From Oidiodendron maius Zn (lineage: Eukaryota > Ascomycota > Leotiomycetes > Myxotrichaceae), in assembly GCA_000827325.1 (NCBI GenBank), contig KN832870.1:1860001-1924000 (forward strand): a stretch of 64,000 bases of DNA, read 5' to 3'. Below, in pieces: positions 1 to 11,285 of this stretch. Below the pieces are notes generated by a model. That model was not told the origin of the DNA. It saw only the letters and a list, made by a program, of their open reading frames with translations, and did no database searches. Positions within the stretch are counted from its first letter, which is position 1. Every line of letters starts with the position of its first letter. A program made the position numbers and the translations under genes.

Positions 1-389
1 ATAAGCATAACCTTGACACTTCTCCTGCGTTGTAATTCCTGAAACTCCAAATATCAATGGACTATGCTGGTTCTTGCAGATATCCAGAGCTAGATCCTTC
101 TAAGATAATACCTTAATTTCGCCCGAGGGTCTTTCCAGCATGATAGAAGCGGCCTGGCCACTGTACATGCTCTGCGAGACAGAAGCGGGGAAATTTCACA
201 ATGATGACAAGTTCATAATAGATGATTCAGAGTGGAGTCAAACCGCCATGAGTTGGACTTCTCTGCGAAACTAATACTTTTAACATTTGTAAAATCATGA
301 AGTAAAATCGGAGGTAATGGGCATATTAATAATCCTGCGTGGAAGATTCCTCGTAAAGGAAATCATCACCTAGTCTCTCTTTCGATCCC
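1..389. other. left-edge non-coding stretch
   Basis: I see no supportable gene here. It lies downstream of the stop of the CorA-like gene, so part of it is probably that gene's 3' UTR. Confidence 0.4.
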
Positions 390-2301
390 TCAAACCCCAT
401 CATTCCACTTCGACTTCCTTTTCACCTTCTTCAAATCTCTCTGTCTCATTATCCGCCAAAATCTCCCAATCTTGCCAGCAAACACCAAAGCACAAAAAGC
501 GCAAGCACTAATCGGCAACGCAATCACAGCATATATCCAATAAGTCCTAACCGGGAAGTCTGAACTCATGCTAAAGAAACTCGTCCAAAAGCTCAGCGGC
601 ACAAAAACAAATGCTAAGTAACTGATCCTAGTAATTGTGCGAGACTCCTGAGTGGCTTTCTTGCTTTCCTCCCTCGCAGTCACAGCCATGGAAACTCCCA
701 TGATCTTGTCAGCCCGACAATGAAGGATATCTAGTCGATGCAATATGTCTCTGAGATTAGTCAGAATATCAGACCAGGAGTTGAAAGGTTTCGTGTCGGA
801 GGGCGATTTATATCGTGCTGAGATCGTTGAGATCGTGCGTTCCACGAAATCGTGATAGATGGGCATACGACGCCGCCAGATCAGGAGCATTTTGAGCGTG
901 TGGTCGAAGTCTTGGGCATAGAGACTTGAGAGACCGAGTTCTATTTCATATTCGATTTGCCCGAGACGTGTATTTACATACTCACACATAATGAGCCAGT
1001 GTGCGCATACCATGGTGAAGAATGCCAGCGGAAGGAGATCCGGACATGGCGGAGTGACTTTTACTTTGGATCGAGCCTGGTTGAGTGTCCAGAAGATGAA
1101 CTGTTGAGCGACGTTTCCATCATATGGCGGGAATGAGATATCATCAAGCTGGGTATTAATACTGGGCGGCGGATGAAAATTTCCATACCCAGACCAGAGT
1201 GGGAAGCCTTGAGTGATCGATGGATCTACCAAAAGGATCGCTTGAGGTGGATCAGTACAGGAATCCATTCAGATTTAAAATTCCACTTACCAAGCCATCC
1301 TTTCTGGTCAGATTGATTAGGACGTACCCAAAGTGAGGCCTTGCTTCTCACCAAGCCAACATCGCTGCCCGGCATATCAGACCAGGCTTTGAACCGTCCG
1401 TCATGATCAATTCTTCGAAGAACATTGAATGATTCGGCTTGCGCTTTGGCCCTTTTTAAAGACTCCTGAGTCTCGAAGTATCTCGGCTGCACGTATTGGA
1501 TACTGAAATAGTTCGAACTCTTGGAAAAAGCTTCAAGGTTTGGTATTTCGGCTTGTGGATCACGAGTGTTCAACCACACATAGTCTCCAATGTGGCTTCT
1601 GAAGAAACCTGGTTCGATGTCGAATGTAGCTCCTAGTTTCTCAATCATGCAGGTTGAGAGATCTTGGACTACGAGGAGACGACCATCAGGATGCTCCTCT
1701 TCAACTCTTAGCTCCTCCAGGAAGTCGTCAAGCTCGTCGAGTGACTTCAAATCTTTCGCTTTCATTTCACTTCCATACTCTACCACGGATATGTTGACTC
1801 GATCCAGCCTTTCATGTCGCTCCTCGGCATTCAAGTTCTTACATCTGAGAGGAACGGTAGAGACGGTCATAAAGTCGGCGAGATATCGTAGGTGATGCCA
1901 TCCACGACAAATCCTTCGAACGTGATCATGATAGGGGCCAGCAGTTTCCCTGAAGCTTATCAGCAATGTCAAAAAGTAGTTCAAGATAAGCATATCGGAG
2001 TTGTTTACTCTTGCTCAGCCTGAGTCTGAAGGAAACAGTCGAATGGTTTGCTAATTCGGGCATAAATATCTCCCAGATAGAAGTCGTGAGGATCCTCCTC
2101 CATATGGAGGTGAGCAGGAGCAAGCGATGGAAGCCATGACTGTGTCCTCGATTGAAGATGAAGCTCACTGCTTGTTGTTGCGGTTTTAGTGCTGCTGCTG
2201 GTAGAATTGGAGTTCTGTCTTGTGGAGCCAGAGCCCGACCATCGACCTTCCGAGTTGTGGGAGACAATGAGTTTCAACGGTGACAAGTTCTTGGCCGACA
2301 T
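390..2301 (-). CDS. CorA-like Mg2+ transporter-family membrane protein
   Basis: Fungal protein with a CorA-type C-terminus, probably a membrane protein; substrate unknown. I read three exons: 2009-2301, 1291-1949 and 390-1225. The introns start GTAAAC and GTAAGT and end TTCAG and TAG, each with a CTGAT-like branch point, and the joined frame gives about 595 residues. The last ~100 residues contain an AREESKKATQESRTITRISYL-type helix followed by two hydrophobic segments (about FVFVPLSFWTSFF and WIYAVIALPISACAFCALVF), the usual CorA arrangement. The loop between them reads SFFSMSSDF where CorA proteins carry GMN, so Mg2+ transport cannot be assumed. The N-terminal ~100 residues are Ser/Thr-rich. 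The start is uncertain: ATG at 2301 fits, but a GTAAGA donor just upstream could join an exon with an ATG at about 2371. Family call is firm for the C-terminus only. Confidence 0.75.
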
Positions 2302-3547
2302 TGTAGATACTCTTACCAAGAATCAAATGACGACTTTGCATCTTAATTGACGCGATTCCCGTCATGTTCAATTTCGAGATTCAAGTGAGTTTGCGACACA
2401 AGGCTGGCAGGCAGCAGCAAACCAATCTCGATTTCATACGGGTGTGGGCAGGGTTGTGCAACGCGGGACAAGTCTGAGCGACTCGAAGGATTCAGGGTGG
2501 CATGTCACGCCCGGGAGATCAGAACGTAAGAAAAAGGTAACTATATATCCACGACTGAGCTTCCATTTTGGGGATCTTGGGCTGAATTGGGCATATTTGA
2601 TTCCCATCGTTCCACTCTCCTCCCTCGCCTAGTAGAGCGCCTGATCTCAGGCTCGAATTTCGTTGTTAAAGTCAGGTTTTATGCTTCTCAATTGAGACAC
2701 TGATACCGAGGCACAGCCTTGACGTACTAAAGATACTTTGGATGTAAACTCAACTAACAGCCTCAAACGATCATGTTAATTTATAGACATCAACTCCATC
2801 GTTGGACTAAGGTTATTTAAGCATTATCAGTTTCCTTTTTACATTCACGACTTCTACTTTTGTGAGTTAAGGCAGGCGATTGTACAATTTAGTCCAGCGA
2901 TGTCAACTCTCTCTAACATGTCCGTGCTCGTTACCAATACGTCATCCAGCGAATTGTCAGGCGAAAATGAGCGGGTCAGCTTGACATGCCCGAGCTCCGA
3001 CCTCCTACTGTAAGTAAAAGCAGATGGAATAATAATAGCCGCTACCGCTCCGCTTGTTTCATCTCAAAGATTTAAATAGGGCCGAGAAATAGCATCGAAG
3101 ACTGCACTTACGAAATAGCAGTTAAAGTGATTTCGTGTACGGAATAGTTTTGAACATTTAATTAGTGATATTATTTTCTTCAGCGATTTAGTGACCCTTC
3201 AAGAACTTAAAATTGCAGCTTTAAAAGTAACGAGTCTAAAAACTGCAGGTTGTCTCTGTGACAGGCAACAAAAGAATTGCACTGATTATTGACAGGACTT
3301 TTGGCAGGATTGAGCCGAGACTGATTGGGGAAATTTGATTCTTATTGTAAAACACCTTATAGACATAAAAATAGACGTACCGCAAAGAAAATTTTCGATA
3401 GAAATTGGACGCATAGAAGACAGTACGGTCTTTGTTCAGACAAGGTGTGACATCAATCATGTCCATTGAGTGTTTGTTACAGTAATTGACAAAGCATTCG
3501 CTGAATACCGTAATCTCATTTCTCTGTCCTTCTGGAACCCCTCGTGT
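2302..3547. other. intergenic, no gene recognised
   Basis: AT-rich interval between the CorA-like gene and the 3' end of coronin. Only short ORFs without domain resemblance are present. It probably holds the promoter of the CorA-like gene near 2.4 kb and the 3' UTR of coronin near 3.5 kb. Confidence 0.4.
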
Positions 3548-5711
3548 TTAACTTTGTCTAGCCTCAAGTTCTAACTCCAATTGTCTCATTCGTTCAGTAT
3601 GTTCCTGCACTGTAGAGGTAACCCTATTGTTCAACGAGGCAATCTCCTCCGATAGTTCTCCAATCTTCGCAGCCTGGGCGGCCATAACCTTCTGTTGCTT
3701 CTCTACAGTGCTCTTAAGTTCCGCGAGAGATGCCTCAACGGAGGCAGAGATAGTTGGATTAAATTCGGACGAAGTCGTGGTCGCAGGGATTACTTGAGGC
3801 GGCTGTGCGGATTTTGGTGCTGCCTGAGGTGAAGGTTTAGGCGGAGAAGTTTTGCTTGGTAGAGGTTTGAGCGCAGATGCAGGCGTAGTCTCCGCCCTTG
3901 CTGCTGCCGGAATTGACTTTTGAACCGGTTTGGATATCTCCTCAAAGCTTGAAGCATCGTCATCAACATCATCAGCCTCGTCATCTTGGAACTTAGAGGC
4001 CATGGTAGCGATCGAAGCCTTTTGATCGGACACGCTGGGCGGCGGCCCTCTTTGAGTGGGAGTCGGCTCTGCCGTTTCCTTTACAGGTGACGGGACTTTC
4101 ACGGGCGCAGGAGCAGAGGTAGGAGGTTTGTACTCTGCTGCCACTTCAGTCGGGCCATTACCTTCGTAAATGCTCTGGAGATCAATCTTGGGTGGTATGC
4201 CATCTTTTCCAGAAAACCATTCCGTAGCAGTTACAGCAGGCTTAAGACCAGTGGCTGGTGGGTAGATATCTGATTGGAAGACCTCTGCGCGTCTAGGAAC
4301 CGTGAAGGATATAGGCTCAATGTAGCTATCATTGACAGTCTTATACGCTCTCATAACCTCATTTTCGTGCACCTACAACCTGTCAGTGTCCAAGCCAAGC
4401 CTAACAGACAAAAACCAACTCACATTAATGCCACGTCTTGGGAGGAAGGCAATACCACGTTGAGGATCTGCAGATTTGTACTCAGATAGGAATTCGAACT
4501 TATCATTCTCATATTCGAAGTACCGGATATTTCCGTCACTGGCCAGTTAGTAGAGCCCACAGAGAGGTTTTAGGAGCTTACCCTTTGCCTGCAAGATACA
4601 GACACTGTGTTCCATCATCTGGCTGAAGGTCAGCAAAAGCTATACTTAGGTTACCAACTAGCACTTACCCCAGAAAGGCATGCACACCCCGGAAATAGAA
4701 TCTAACGTGGTGAAACCTCCAATAGGTTCTTTAGGATTTCCAACATCCCACAGGGCCATCTGGCGGTCACTCATCTTTGAGAACCCAGTCGTCACAACAC
4801 GATTATGTTCACCCATCCAAGCTACTCTGCTGTTCTTTGCACCTGTGTGTCCTGGGACTTCATGGGCTACTTTCTCTTGTCGAACGTCCCATATGCGTAG
4901 TTTCTTATCTCGGGAGGTGGTCACCAGCATAGTGCCATTTGCACTCCAGGACAAACTCTGCACAATATCGCCATGCTTCAAGGCGAGCTTGGACGTGCCT
5001 GTTTCGATATCCCACAATTTTATTGTGAGGTCACCGGAGGCTGAGGCCAGGATATTCTCGGCTGCTGGATTGAAGAGGACCTGCCCAACTTTCCTACTCT
5101 GGGTCAGATTAGGATCGCACGGCATTTAAAGAGTAGCATACCTAGAGTGGCCGGTCAACTTGCTGAATGGATTGACATCCTCCAACTCTTCAGACTCTTG
5201 ATAAAGTGTGAATCCGTCAGGAACCTGCCAGATAAACACCTTGCCATCATCGGATCCAGATGCAATGATGTGGTCGTTAAAGGGGTTCCTAGGGGGTGAT
5301 CAACAAGCTATCCTCTGCGCACAGCATCACAACCTACCAATCTGTATCCAGCACAGGCGCAGTATGTCCCCTAAAAAGAGGAATCTGCTCTGGCAAACGG
5401 CCCTTTTCGCTGAGAGGTATGACAGCGAAAGCGCCTCCTCCACTGGCCTCCCAATTGACTGAGAGAAATTCTGGGTTTGCCTAGATTCCAAATCAGTTTA
5501 TGCCTCTTGTTCGTGTAAGCCTCGTCAAGTCGCACCTTCACTAAATTCGTGTCCCAGGCATTGCGACTGATGTGCAAGTTATCGTAGCATGCCTCCTTTC
5601 TCGTCGGCTTTCCAAAGACATGTCCTGTGAGGTCCAGTTAGCCCTGCTCTCGTGCCGCGATGATGTCTAGGACTTACGATATTTCGACGCGCGCACGAAA
5701 CGGCCAGCCAT
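3548..5711 (-). CDS. CRN1: coronin, WD40 actin-binding protein
   Basis: Coronin binds F-actin and works with Arp2/3 and cofilin at cortical actin patches. Exon 1 (5678-5711, 34 nt) encodes MAGRFVRASKY and splices at 5624 into RHVFGKPTRKEACYDN, the conserved coronin N-terminus. Further exons give ISRNAWDTNLVK, then WD repeats including SGSDDGKVFIWQVP, ASASGDLTIKLWDIETG and TSRDKKLRIWDVRQE, then the post-propeller segment with RGIAFLPRRG and EVMRAYKTV. A Pro/Ser/Ala-rich linker of about 150 residues follows. The last ~55 residues (VEKQQKVMAAQAAKIGELSE onward) form the coiled coil used for oligomerisation. At least six introns of about 50-60 bp are inferred from frame changes and family conservation. 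Start chosen because MAGRFVR matches the family; stop at 3548. Identification is very secure. Confidence 0.95.
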
Positions 5712-6630
5712 TTGGACTCGTGCAGCAGCAAACAACTGGAGGTCGGAGTGATATTAATGTTCGGTATCTGAAGAGCGACGCTGATCGAGATCCCGGAGAG
5801 GGGATGTGTGCAGAGCGGAAAGGCTGCGCCTTCGCAAAACAATCGCTTAACGTACATGTAAAGAACCCCTTGTTTCAGCCTCAATTGGACTTGTATTCTT
5901 TCTTGTTATCTTCTTGCCTGTGATTTACTGCATAGGAATTTTTCTCTAAGAGATAGTTCATTCTTCCTCCAACCGCAATTAGGCACTTCGTGTCTTTAGA
6001 CAACTAGCCAATCACGAGGAGTATAGCTTGGCCATTACATCTCGAAACCTGCAAACATTAATAAGATGCTACGGGTCTGCGACGACTCAACACCTCTATA
6101 CGGTGTAGACTAAAAATGCGGTCATCTATTACACGGTATTGTATAGTTAAGATTAAGTCACAATAAATCGACGGCCTGGAGACTTTTTACCTTGAGCAAC
6201 ACGCGATACTACATTCTCTTCTCTAACGCCTATCTACAATAAACTAAGTTGCCTAAGGGTGCTATAACAACAGCAATAATACTATTTCCATCATTTGATT
6301 TTCATTACCGTTTAATTTTCATTGCTGTCTAATTTTCATTACCGTTTAATTTCCCTTGCCATATAGCCAAATGAAGGCCCGGATTTACAGAGAGGTGAGC
6401 AGTGCATAAAGCACTACAAAGCAGAAAAGTGGGATTTCAATCCAGAAAGACATTGTGATGTTCCCTCTTAATAGAGAAATAGAATAATTTCACATCGATT
6501 TAAGCACAAATTTAAGGGTAAGAAAGCTGTTAATTTATGAGTTAATACGGTGATATCGATGGGGTCGAAGCTATACATTTTATTTTCACTGTCGGATTGA
6601 ATCCATGCTATATAAGGCACACCAATTCCC
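5712..6630. other. AT-rich intergenic region with short tandem repeat
   Basis: Between the coronin start and the 3' end of ECM15. I see no gene. It is markedly AT-rich around 6.0-6.6 kb and contains a 17-bp tandem repeat, listed separately. Some of it may be old transposon-derived sequence, but nothing identifiable remains. Confidence 0.4.
6297..6352. repeat. 17-bp tandem repeat, about three copies
   Basis: The unit AATTTTCATTACCGTTT recurs three times in register. The first copy differs at its first bases, the middle copy reads GCTGTCT at its end, and a partial fourth copy (AATTTCCC) follows. Intergenic. Confidence 0.8.
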
Positions 6631-7471
6631 CTACTTACGCAGCATACTAGCCCAAGTCCCCTTATGCGTAGCCGGGTTCAGTGGCTCGGGTTGGGCTTGA
6701 GGAGCGGCAGCTACGGCCTCGCCCTCTGTCTTCTGGATCGTCTCTGTCACGAAGACCTTCTTCTCAACCGACTTGCCATCCGCGGCAAGTATGCTCTCGA
6801 CCTTGGAGACCTTCTCTGAGAAGTGCTGCTTCTTGTCGGTTCTATGAAAGAAGAACGATTAGCACGTTGTGTAGCTACCCTGTTAGACTAGGGGGTAGGG
6901 GGAACAACGGGATGAATACCTTGTGCCGGCACGGATATCGGTTTGCACTCGCAAGACGCCGTTTTGGTGGACGAGGGTATGTGCTTGGCCGATTATGTGC
7001 ATCACCTCGTCCCATGTTCCTTCTGTAGCTGCTGTTAGGTTGCTTGATGCTATTCTCTTATTGAAAGAGTATGATAGGGGGAAGAGGGTGGGATAAATGT
7101 CTTTACAAGTTGGACTCTAGTGAGTACAGTTCCATTTGAGAGACGAGACACATCTAGTAAAGGGCTATGAAGAGGTAACACAAAAGAGATAGTTTAATAC
7201 CAAGTGTCGTCCCGGCGGAATGCATCGTGTAAGTCAATCCGCTCTCTTTCATCAGACGCTGGACAGCCGCCACCTCATTGGAAACCGAGGGAGAAGTGGT
7301 TCCAATCTAGCAGTTCTATTAGTAAGAATCAATTACCAAAGCGTACCTTTCTAATCATGAAGATTATACGCCTAAGGACCGGGAACTTGGGATGTGAGAT
7401 GGCGGACGAACTGGAATGAGACAGAAGTCGGCAACGCAAGCAGGAGGGGTCGGGAGCTTAGAGTATTCCAT
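6631..7471 (-). CDS. ECM15: thiamine-binding-fold protein (MTH1187/UPF0045, ECM15-like)
   Basis: Small protein of the MTH1187/YkoF thiamine-binding superfamily (yeast Ecm15). Cellular role is not settled; thiamine or thiazole binding is suggested for the family. Four exons: 7412-7471, 7201-7306, 6920-7022 and 6631-6841, together 159 residues with every junction in frame. Exon 1 gives MEYSKLPTPPACVADFCLIP, exon 2 IGTTSPSVSNEVAAVQRLMK and LTYTMHSAGTTL, exon 3 EGTWDEVMHIIGQAHTLVHQ and RVQTDIRAGT, exon 4 the RTDKKQHFSEKVSKVES helix. Those match the family's beta-alpha-beta-beta-alpha-beta order. The C-terminal ~45 residues (Ala/Pro/Glu-rich) extend beyond the bacterial and yeast proteins. No TPP-riboswitch-like motif was seen nearby. 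Confidence 0.88.
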
Positions 7472-7770
7472 AGGAGGGACCTTGCACGTGTGGAATAGAA
7501 ATATATAGGAATGTAAAATAAGAACTGATCTCGGTAGACCGGATATGGATAGTTTGGATGCTCATAGAGAGTTGGCGCTTTAACGAAGGGCATGATGAAA
7601 TCGGAATTAACTAGGAACACCCACAGTAGTCTCGGCGCACTCTGTCTCGAAGTCCCGCCAACAATCGCTTCAATTCTTTTGCTGCATGTCGCAGAGACAA
7701 ACTACCAATTTTAGCTTCTGCTATTTTCAGAGCTGCAACTTGAAGAATTCTGAAGGGGTCATTAACTCTC

Positions 7771-8091
7771 CTAGGAATAAAACCCTTTAAATTTTATCTT
7801 TTTCAGGTCCTCAAATGTTACAATCACGTGATGATTCCGATCTCGCAGATTTCCCACTTGGGGAACGGACAACGGCACCACCTGACTTCCATTCACTCTC
7901 TTCCCTGGTCTACGTCCCATACTATATGTGAGATCTGCCACCAGATCAGCAAGCTGCATCCCAACTGCATTCCTTCGGTGCCAGCGATCATCATCTAAAT
8001 CTACCTCCATTTGCCTTTGTTTCTTAGCAACGCGTCCTAGTGCATATTTTGTTTCGGTTGATGCTGTTCGATCTACACCTTCTATTCTCAT
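7771..8091 (-). CDS. possible small gene or exon, 106 codons, unknown
   Basis: An open frame of 106 codons begins MRIEGVDRTASTETKYALGR and continues with RWHRRNAVGMQLADLVADL and a basic tail. Composition looks protein-like (no low-complexity run, helix-compatible), but I recognise no family. It lies downstream of tafazzin on the same strand, 288 bp from that gene's stop. It may be a real small gene, the last exon of an unrecognised gene, or chance. The sequence just before the ATG resembles an intron end (CTGACATAAATGAGAATAG). Confidence 0.22.
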   Translation of the reverse strand: MRIEGVDRTASTETKYALGRVAKKQRQMEVDLDDDRWHRRNAVGMQLADLVADLTYSMGRRPGKRVNGSQVVPLSVPQVGNLRDRNHHVIVTFEDLKKIKFKGFYS

Positions 8092-8379
8092 TTATGTCAG
8101 GTGGGAGTTGATCACAGTACGGTCTCCCAGCCGGGCCTCTTGATCCGCCATACTTTGCATAATTTTTGTCCAACCCATCCCACTTCAGATTTCGGGTTGG
8201 TGTCTTCGTCCTCTTCTCCTCTTCGAACTGCTTATAATTCTACATGCTCTAACATTTTAATTCGTTCACCCTCTCGTTTCCTTTGTAATACCATTTTCCA
8301 ACAATCCTCCGCTGTGACATAACGTCTATAAGGTGTTTTACAACAAGAGTCAGTCTTCCAAACAGACAGAAGCTGCAGC

Positions 8380-9697
8380 TCAGGTATTCCCGACCCAGCT
8401 TCCATCCAACATCTTCCCCTTTTCTGCTGACGGTCCTTCCTCAATCCACGTCTCAACCAAGCCCTGCTTTGGATCTTCGTCGGGATATCCCAGACTCCTC
8501 CGCACTTTCAACACCTCTTGCCTCACTCTATCTGTGACTTCCATTCTCAATGCCACGGCCTCCTCCCCATACTTCAAACCCTCTGTCAACTCTCCCATTT
8601 CCCAATCTACGGACTGTCCTTTCTTAATTAGCACTTCCTTCTGCAACATGACCATGCGCTTCCACCGCGCCCTCAGATCCCCAAAGATCTTCTCCCCATC
8701 CACCTTCTCCCCAAACGCAATGCGGATATTCTTTCCTGCACGCGGAATGAATCTCGGCCACTGCCTTGACTCATGCATGACTTCCTGATTGCCGTCTATG
8801 AAAATGGGGACTATGTCTGGTAGCGGTTCCGACTCCAGAATAAGCCTTGAGACGCCCCATTTGAAATATCGAAGTGACTTTTTGGGGTGTTGGTGCACGC
8901 GACCTTCGGGGAAGATGTGCACCCAGCTGTGTTTCCGGGAGAGATAGGCAGATGGTGCGGGGAAGACATCGCTTCCTGTCGTAGTGTAGGTCAGGGCATT
9001 AGATGAGAAGGGGTCGATTATATCGGGAGATCTTGGGGACATTGATATGTGAGGGGCTGGTGTCGGGTGAGGGGTACTGGAGAAGGGATGTGAGGAGAGA
9101 AGGCGGATTGCTTGAGTTATGGTCGGTTGGAAGAGGCCGCCATGCGAAGAGTAGGCGCTTCTGTGTGTCGGGAGAACTTGTCCCACACTGAAGAAAGCGG
9201 AAAGAAATCTGAAGGGTTCTGGTTCAGTATGGGAGACGCAAACAGAGAGCAGACTCGTACTTATTCTTGAAACATATATCGTAGCTCCCCAAACTCCATC
9301 TCAGATCTTTGGGGCTGAAAGCATAGCTCAGTGGAAGAGAGCCCCAAATCAGAGGATCATCAAGACTGCAGTGCGATCAATAAATCACCATTTAATGACG
9401 TGGGATAGCATTGCATACACGCTGACATGATTTGATACTATTTACAAGCCCAATTAGCAATGGGATAGTCCATTGTGTGCATTCAATTCCCTCACCAGTC
9501 AAAAGACCTCTCTCTCTGCCACCAACATCCTTCCTCTTATCCAATGTCTCTAAGAACCTGTCCAGGCCAATCACCTCCATGTAATTGAGTCCGTAAAGAA
9601 AGCCCCTGGAGAGGGTGCCTGTCAGGCCCATAATCAGGGACGACGATATGCGCCATGGCAGGCTAGGACTGTGCGGTGGAGGAACTGGGCTAGACAT
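8380..9697 (-). CDS. TAZ1: tafazzin, monolysocardiolipin transacylase
   Basis: Tafazzin remodels cardiolipin acyl chains on mitochondrial membranes by transacylation. Exon 1 begins MSSPVPPPHSPSLPW at 9697 and runs through LMGL/GLNYMEVIGLDRFLET-like sequence to GLLT. A short exon then gives VSNHVSV, joined to LDDPLIWGSLPLSYAFSP; together this rebuilds the acyltransferase NHxSxxDDP motif. The next exon starts KFLSAFFSVGQVLPTHR and continues in one frame to the stop at 8380, with the second motif HIFPEGRVHQHP and the PDIVPIFIDGNQEVM segment. An upstream in-frame ATG at 9742 is possible; I chose 9697. It is divergent from the NOSIP gene across about 320 bp. The insertion between PTHR and the FPEGRV motif is typical of fungal tafazzins. 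Confidence 0.93.
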
Positions 9698-10015
9698 GTC
9701 GCCTTCTCGCATGATCATAAGTCGAGCCGAAATTCGGTCCACAAAAGAAAAGCCATGAACAGAGCTGCTGAACTGATGATGTGTTGGGAACTGTTGAGGG
9801 AGACGCGATTTTAATTGCGAACGCGAGTTTCGTCGGTCTCGCTTTAAGTTTTATCCGACATTTTATATCAGATTTCCGTATATCGTCGTAAGACGCCTCA
9901 CAGTAAATCCAATCCACTGCAAGCCGAGCCCCAGAAAATCTAACTTATCTCACATTATATCACTTAGAGTTGCTTACCATATCGGTATAAAGGCCAGTCA
10001 GCGTCAACGGGCGCC
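9698..10015. promoter_or_regulatory. shared divergent promoter region, TAZ1/NOSIP
   Basis: This 318-bp interval between two head-to-head start codons must hold both core promoters and 5' UTRs. No specific factor site is claimed. Confidence 0.5.
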
Positions 10016-11206
10016 ATGTCTCATAGTATATCCTCTGATCCATCTTACTTGGAACTCTACTAAGAGCTTTCATAGGCAAGCGCAATACTTCACGCGCAGT
10101 TTTCACATCACATGAGCGGTCACTAGCCAAATCTGCTTGGGGTTCAAACAGTGCACGCCTCTCTAGGGACTCATTCCTTCCCTTTGCCTCTTGTAGGCTA
10201 TGTCTTCTTCCAGCACGTGATCCTGTATCGTGTCTCCACGGGGACATTTTCTGTAGAGAGTGTGCGTTAAGCAATATCCTTGCCCAGAAGAAGGAAATTA
10301 AGAGGCTAGAGAAGGTACGAGAGAAAGAAGAGAGAGACGCAGAAGAAGATAGAATTCGAGAGGAGGATGAAGCAAGGGAGAGAGCGGTGCAAGATTTCGA
10401 GAAGATCCAGATGGGTTTAGAGGCTAAAATAGGAGGGGTGGGGAAGAAGATAGTTGGGAGGGAGGAAGGGAAGATAGTTGTGGAAGAGGATATTGCAGGT
10501 AACAAGAAGGGAGAGAAGAGAAAATTCGAACTTGATGAAGATGAGCTTCTCCGAATCGCCAGAGAAGAGAGAGCCAAAGTCCGGAGAACAATTGATGAAG
10601 AAAAGGTACGCACACCACCAATCCTTCAAATATTTACTAACAATACCATAGGCCTCTAAGACTACATTGCCATCTTTCTGGGTACCATCGGTTACCCCGT
10701 CTTCCAACACCAACAACGTCCTCCACACTGTCACGAAGAAAGCAAAACAGTTCCCGGTATGCCCCGCGTCTCCCGATGACAATCCTCACCACTACTCTCT
10801 GCACACCCTAGTCACAGTCTCCTTCTCAGAAGAAGATGACCCTACCACCAAGATCAAACAGCGGATATGTCCTTCATGTAAGAAGGCGCTGACCAATACG
10901 TCCAAAGCCATGCTCGCCAAGCCCTGCGGCCATGTGCTATGCAAGAACTGCGTGACGAAATTCATGGCGCCTTCGGGGGTACATGATCCTCATGCGCCAG
11001 ACGTGGACCATAATGCCCTATCGTGCTATGTCTGTGATGCGGATTTGACAGAGAGGAAGGGGAGTACAAAGAATGGGAAAGGTGGCGAGAAAGAGGGAAA
11101 GGAGAAGATTAAGCCGGGCTTAGTTGAGATTAAGAGTGATGGGACGGGATTCGCTGGCGGCGGATCAAATAAAGTTGAGAAGTCAGGAGTGGCGTTTCAG
11201 TGTTAA
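10016..11206 (+). CDS. NOSIP-type RING/U-box protein
   Basis: Homologue of nitric-oxide-synthase-interacting protein, a nuclear E3-ligase-like protein associated with spliceosomes in other eukaryotes. Exons 10016-10025, 10076-10605 and 10652-11206 give 364 residues in frame. Exon 1 is only 10 nt (ATGTCTCATA), and the joined start reads [20 protein letters not shown], the family N-terminus. The first zinc module contains [32 protein letters not shown]; a long charged coiled coil follows ([20 protein letters not shown]). The C-terminal module has [33 protein letters not shown] and CYVCDADL. In the minus frames the same stretch opens long ORFs that are antisense shadows. Confidence 0.92.
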
Positions 11207-11285
11207 ACAGCATTAGAATTGATTTCGTTATATTGATATGCCCCTATAGTAAGTCTTACAGTATGTGTGCATGCTCCTTCCTTGT

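Noticed and set aside
9960-10613. 217-codon Ser-rich minus ORF
   Set aside because: Antisense of the NOSIP coiled coil; the Ser/Leu runs arise from the Glu/Arg-rich plus-strand codons.
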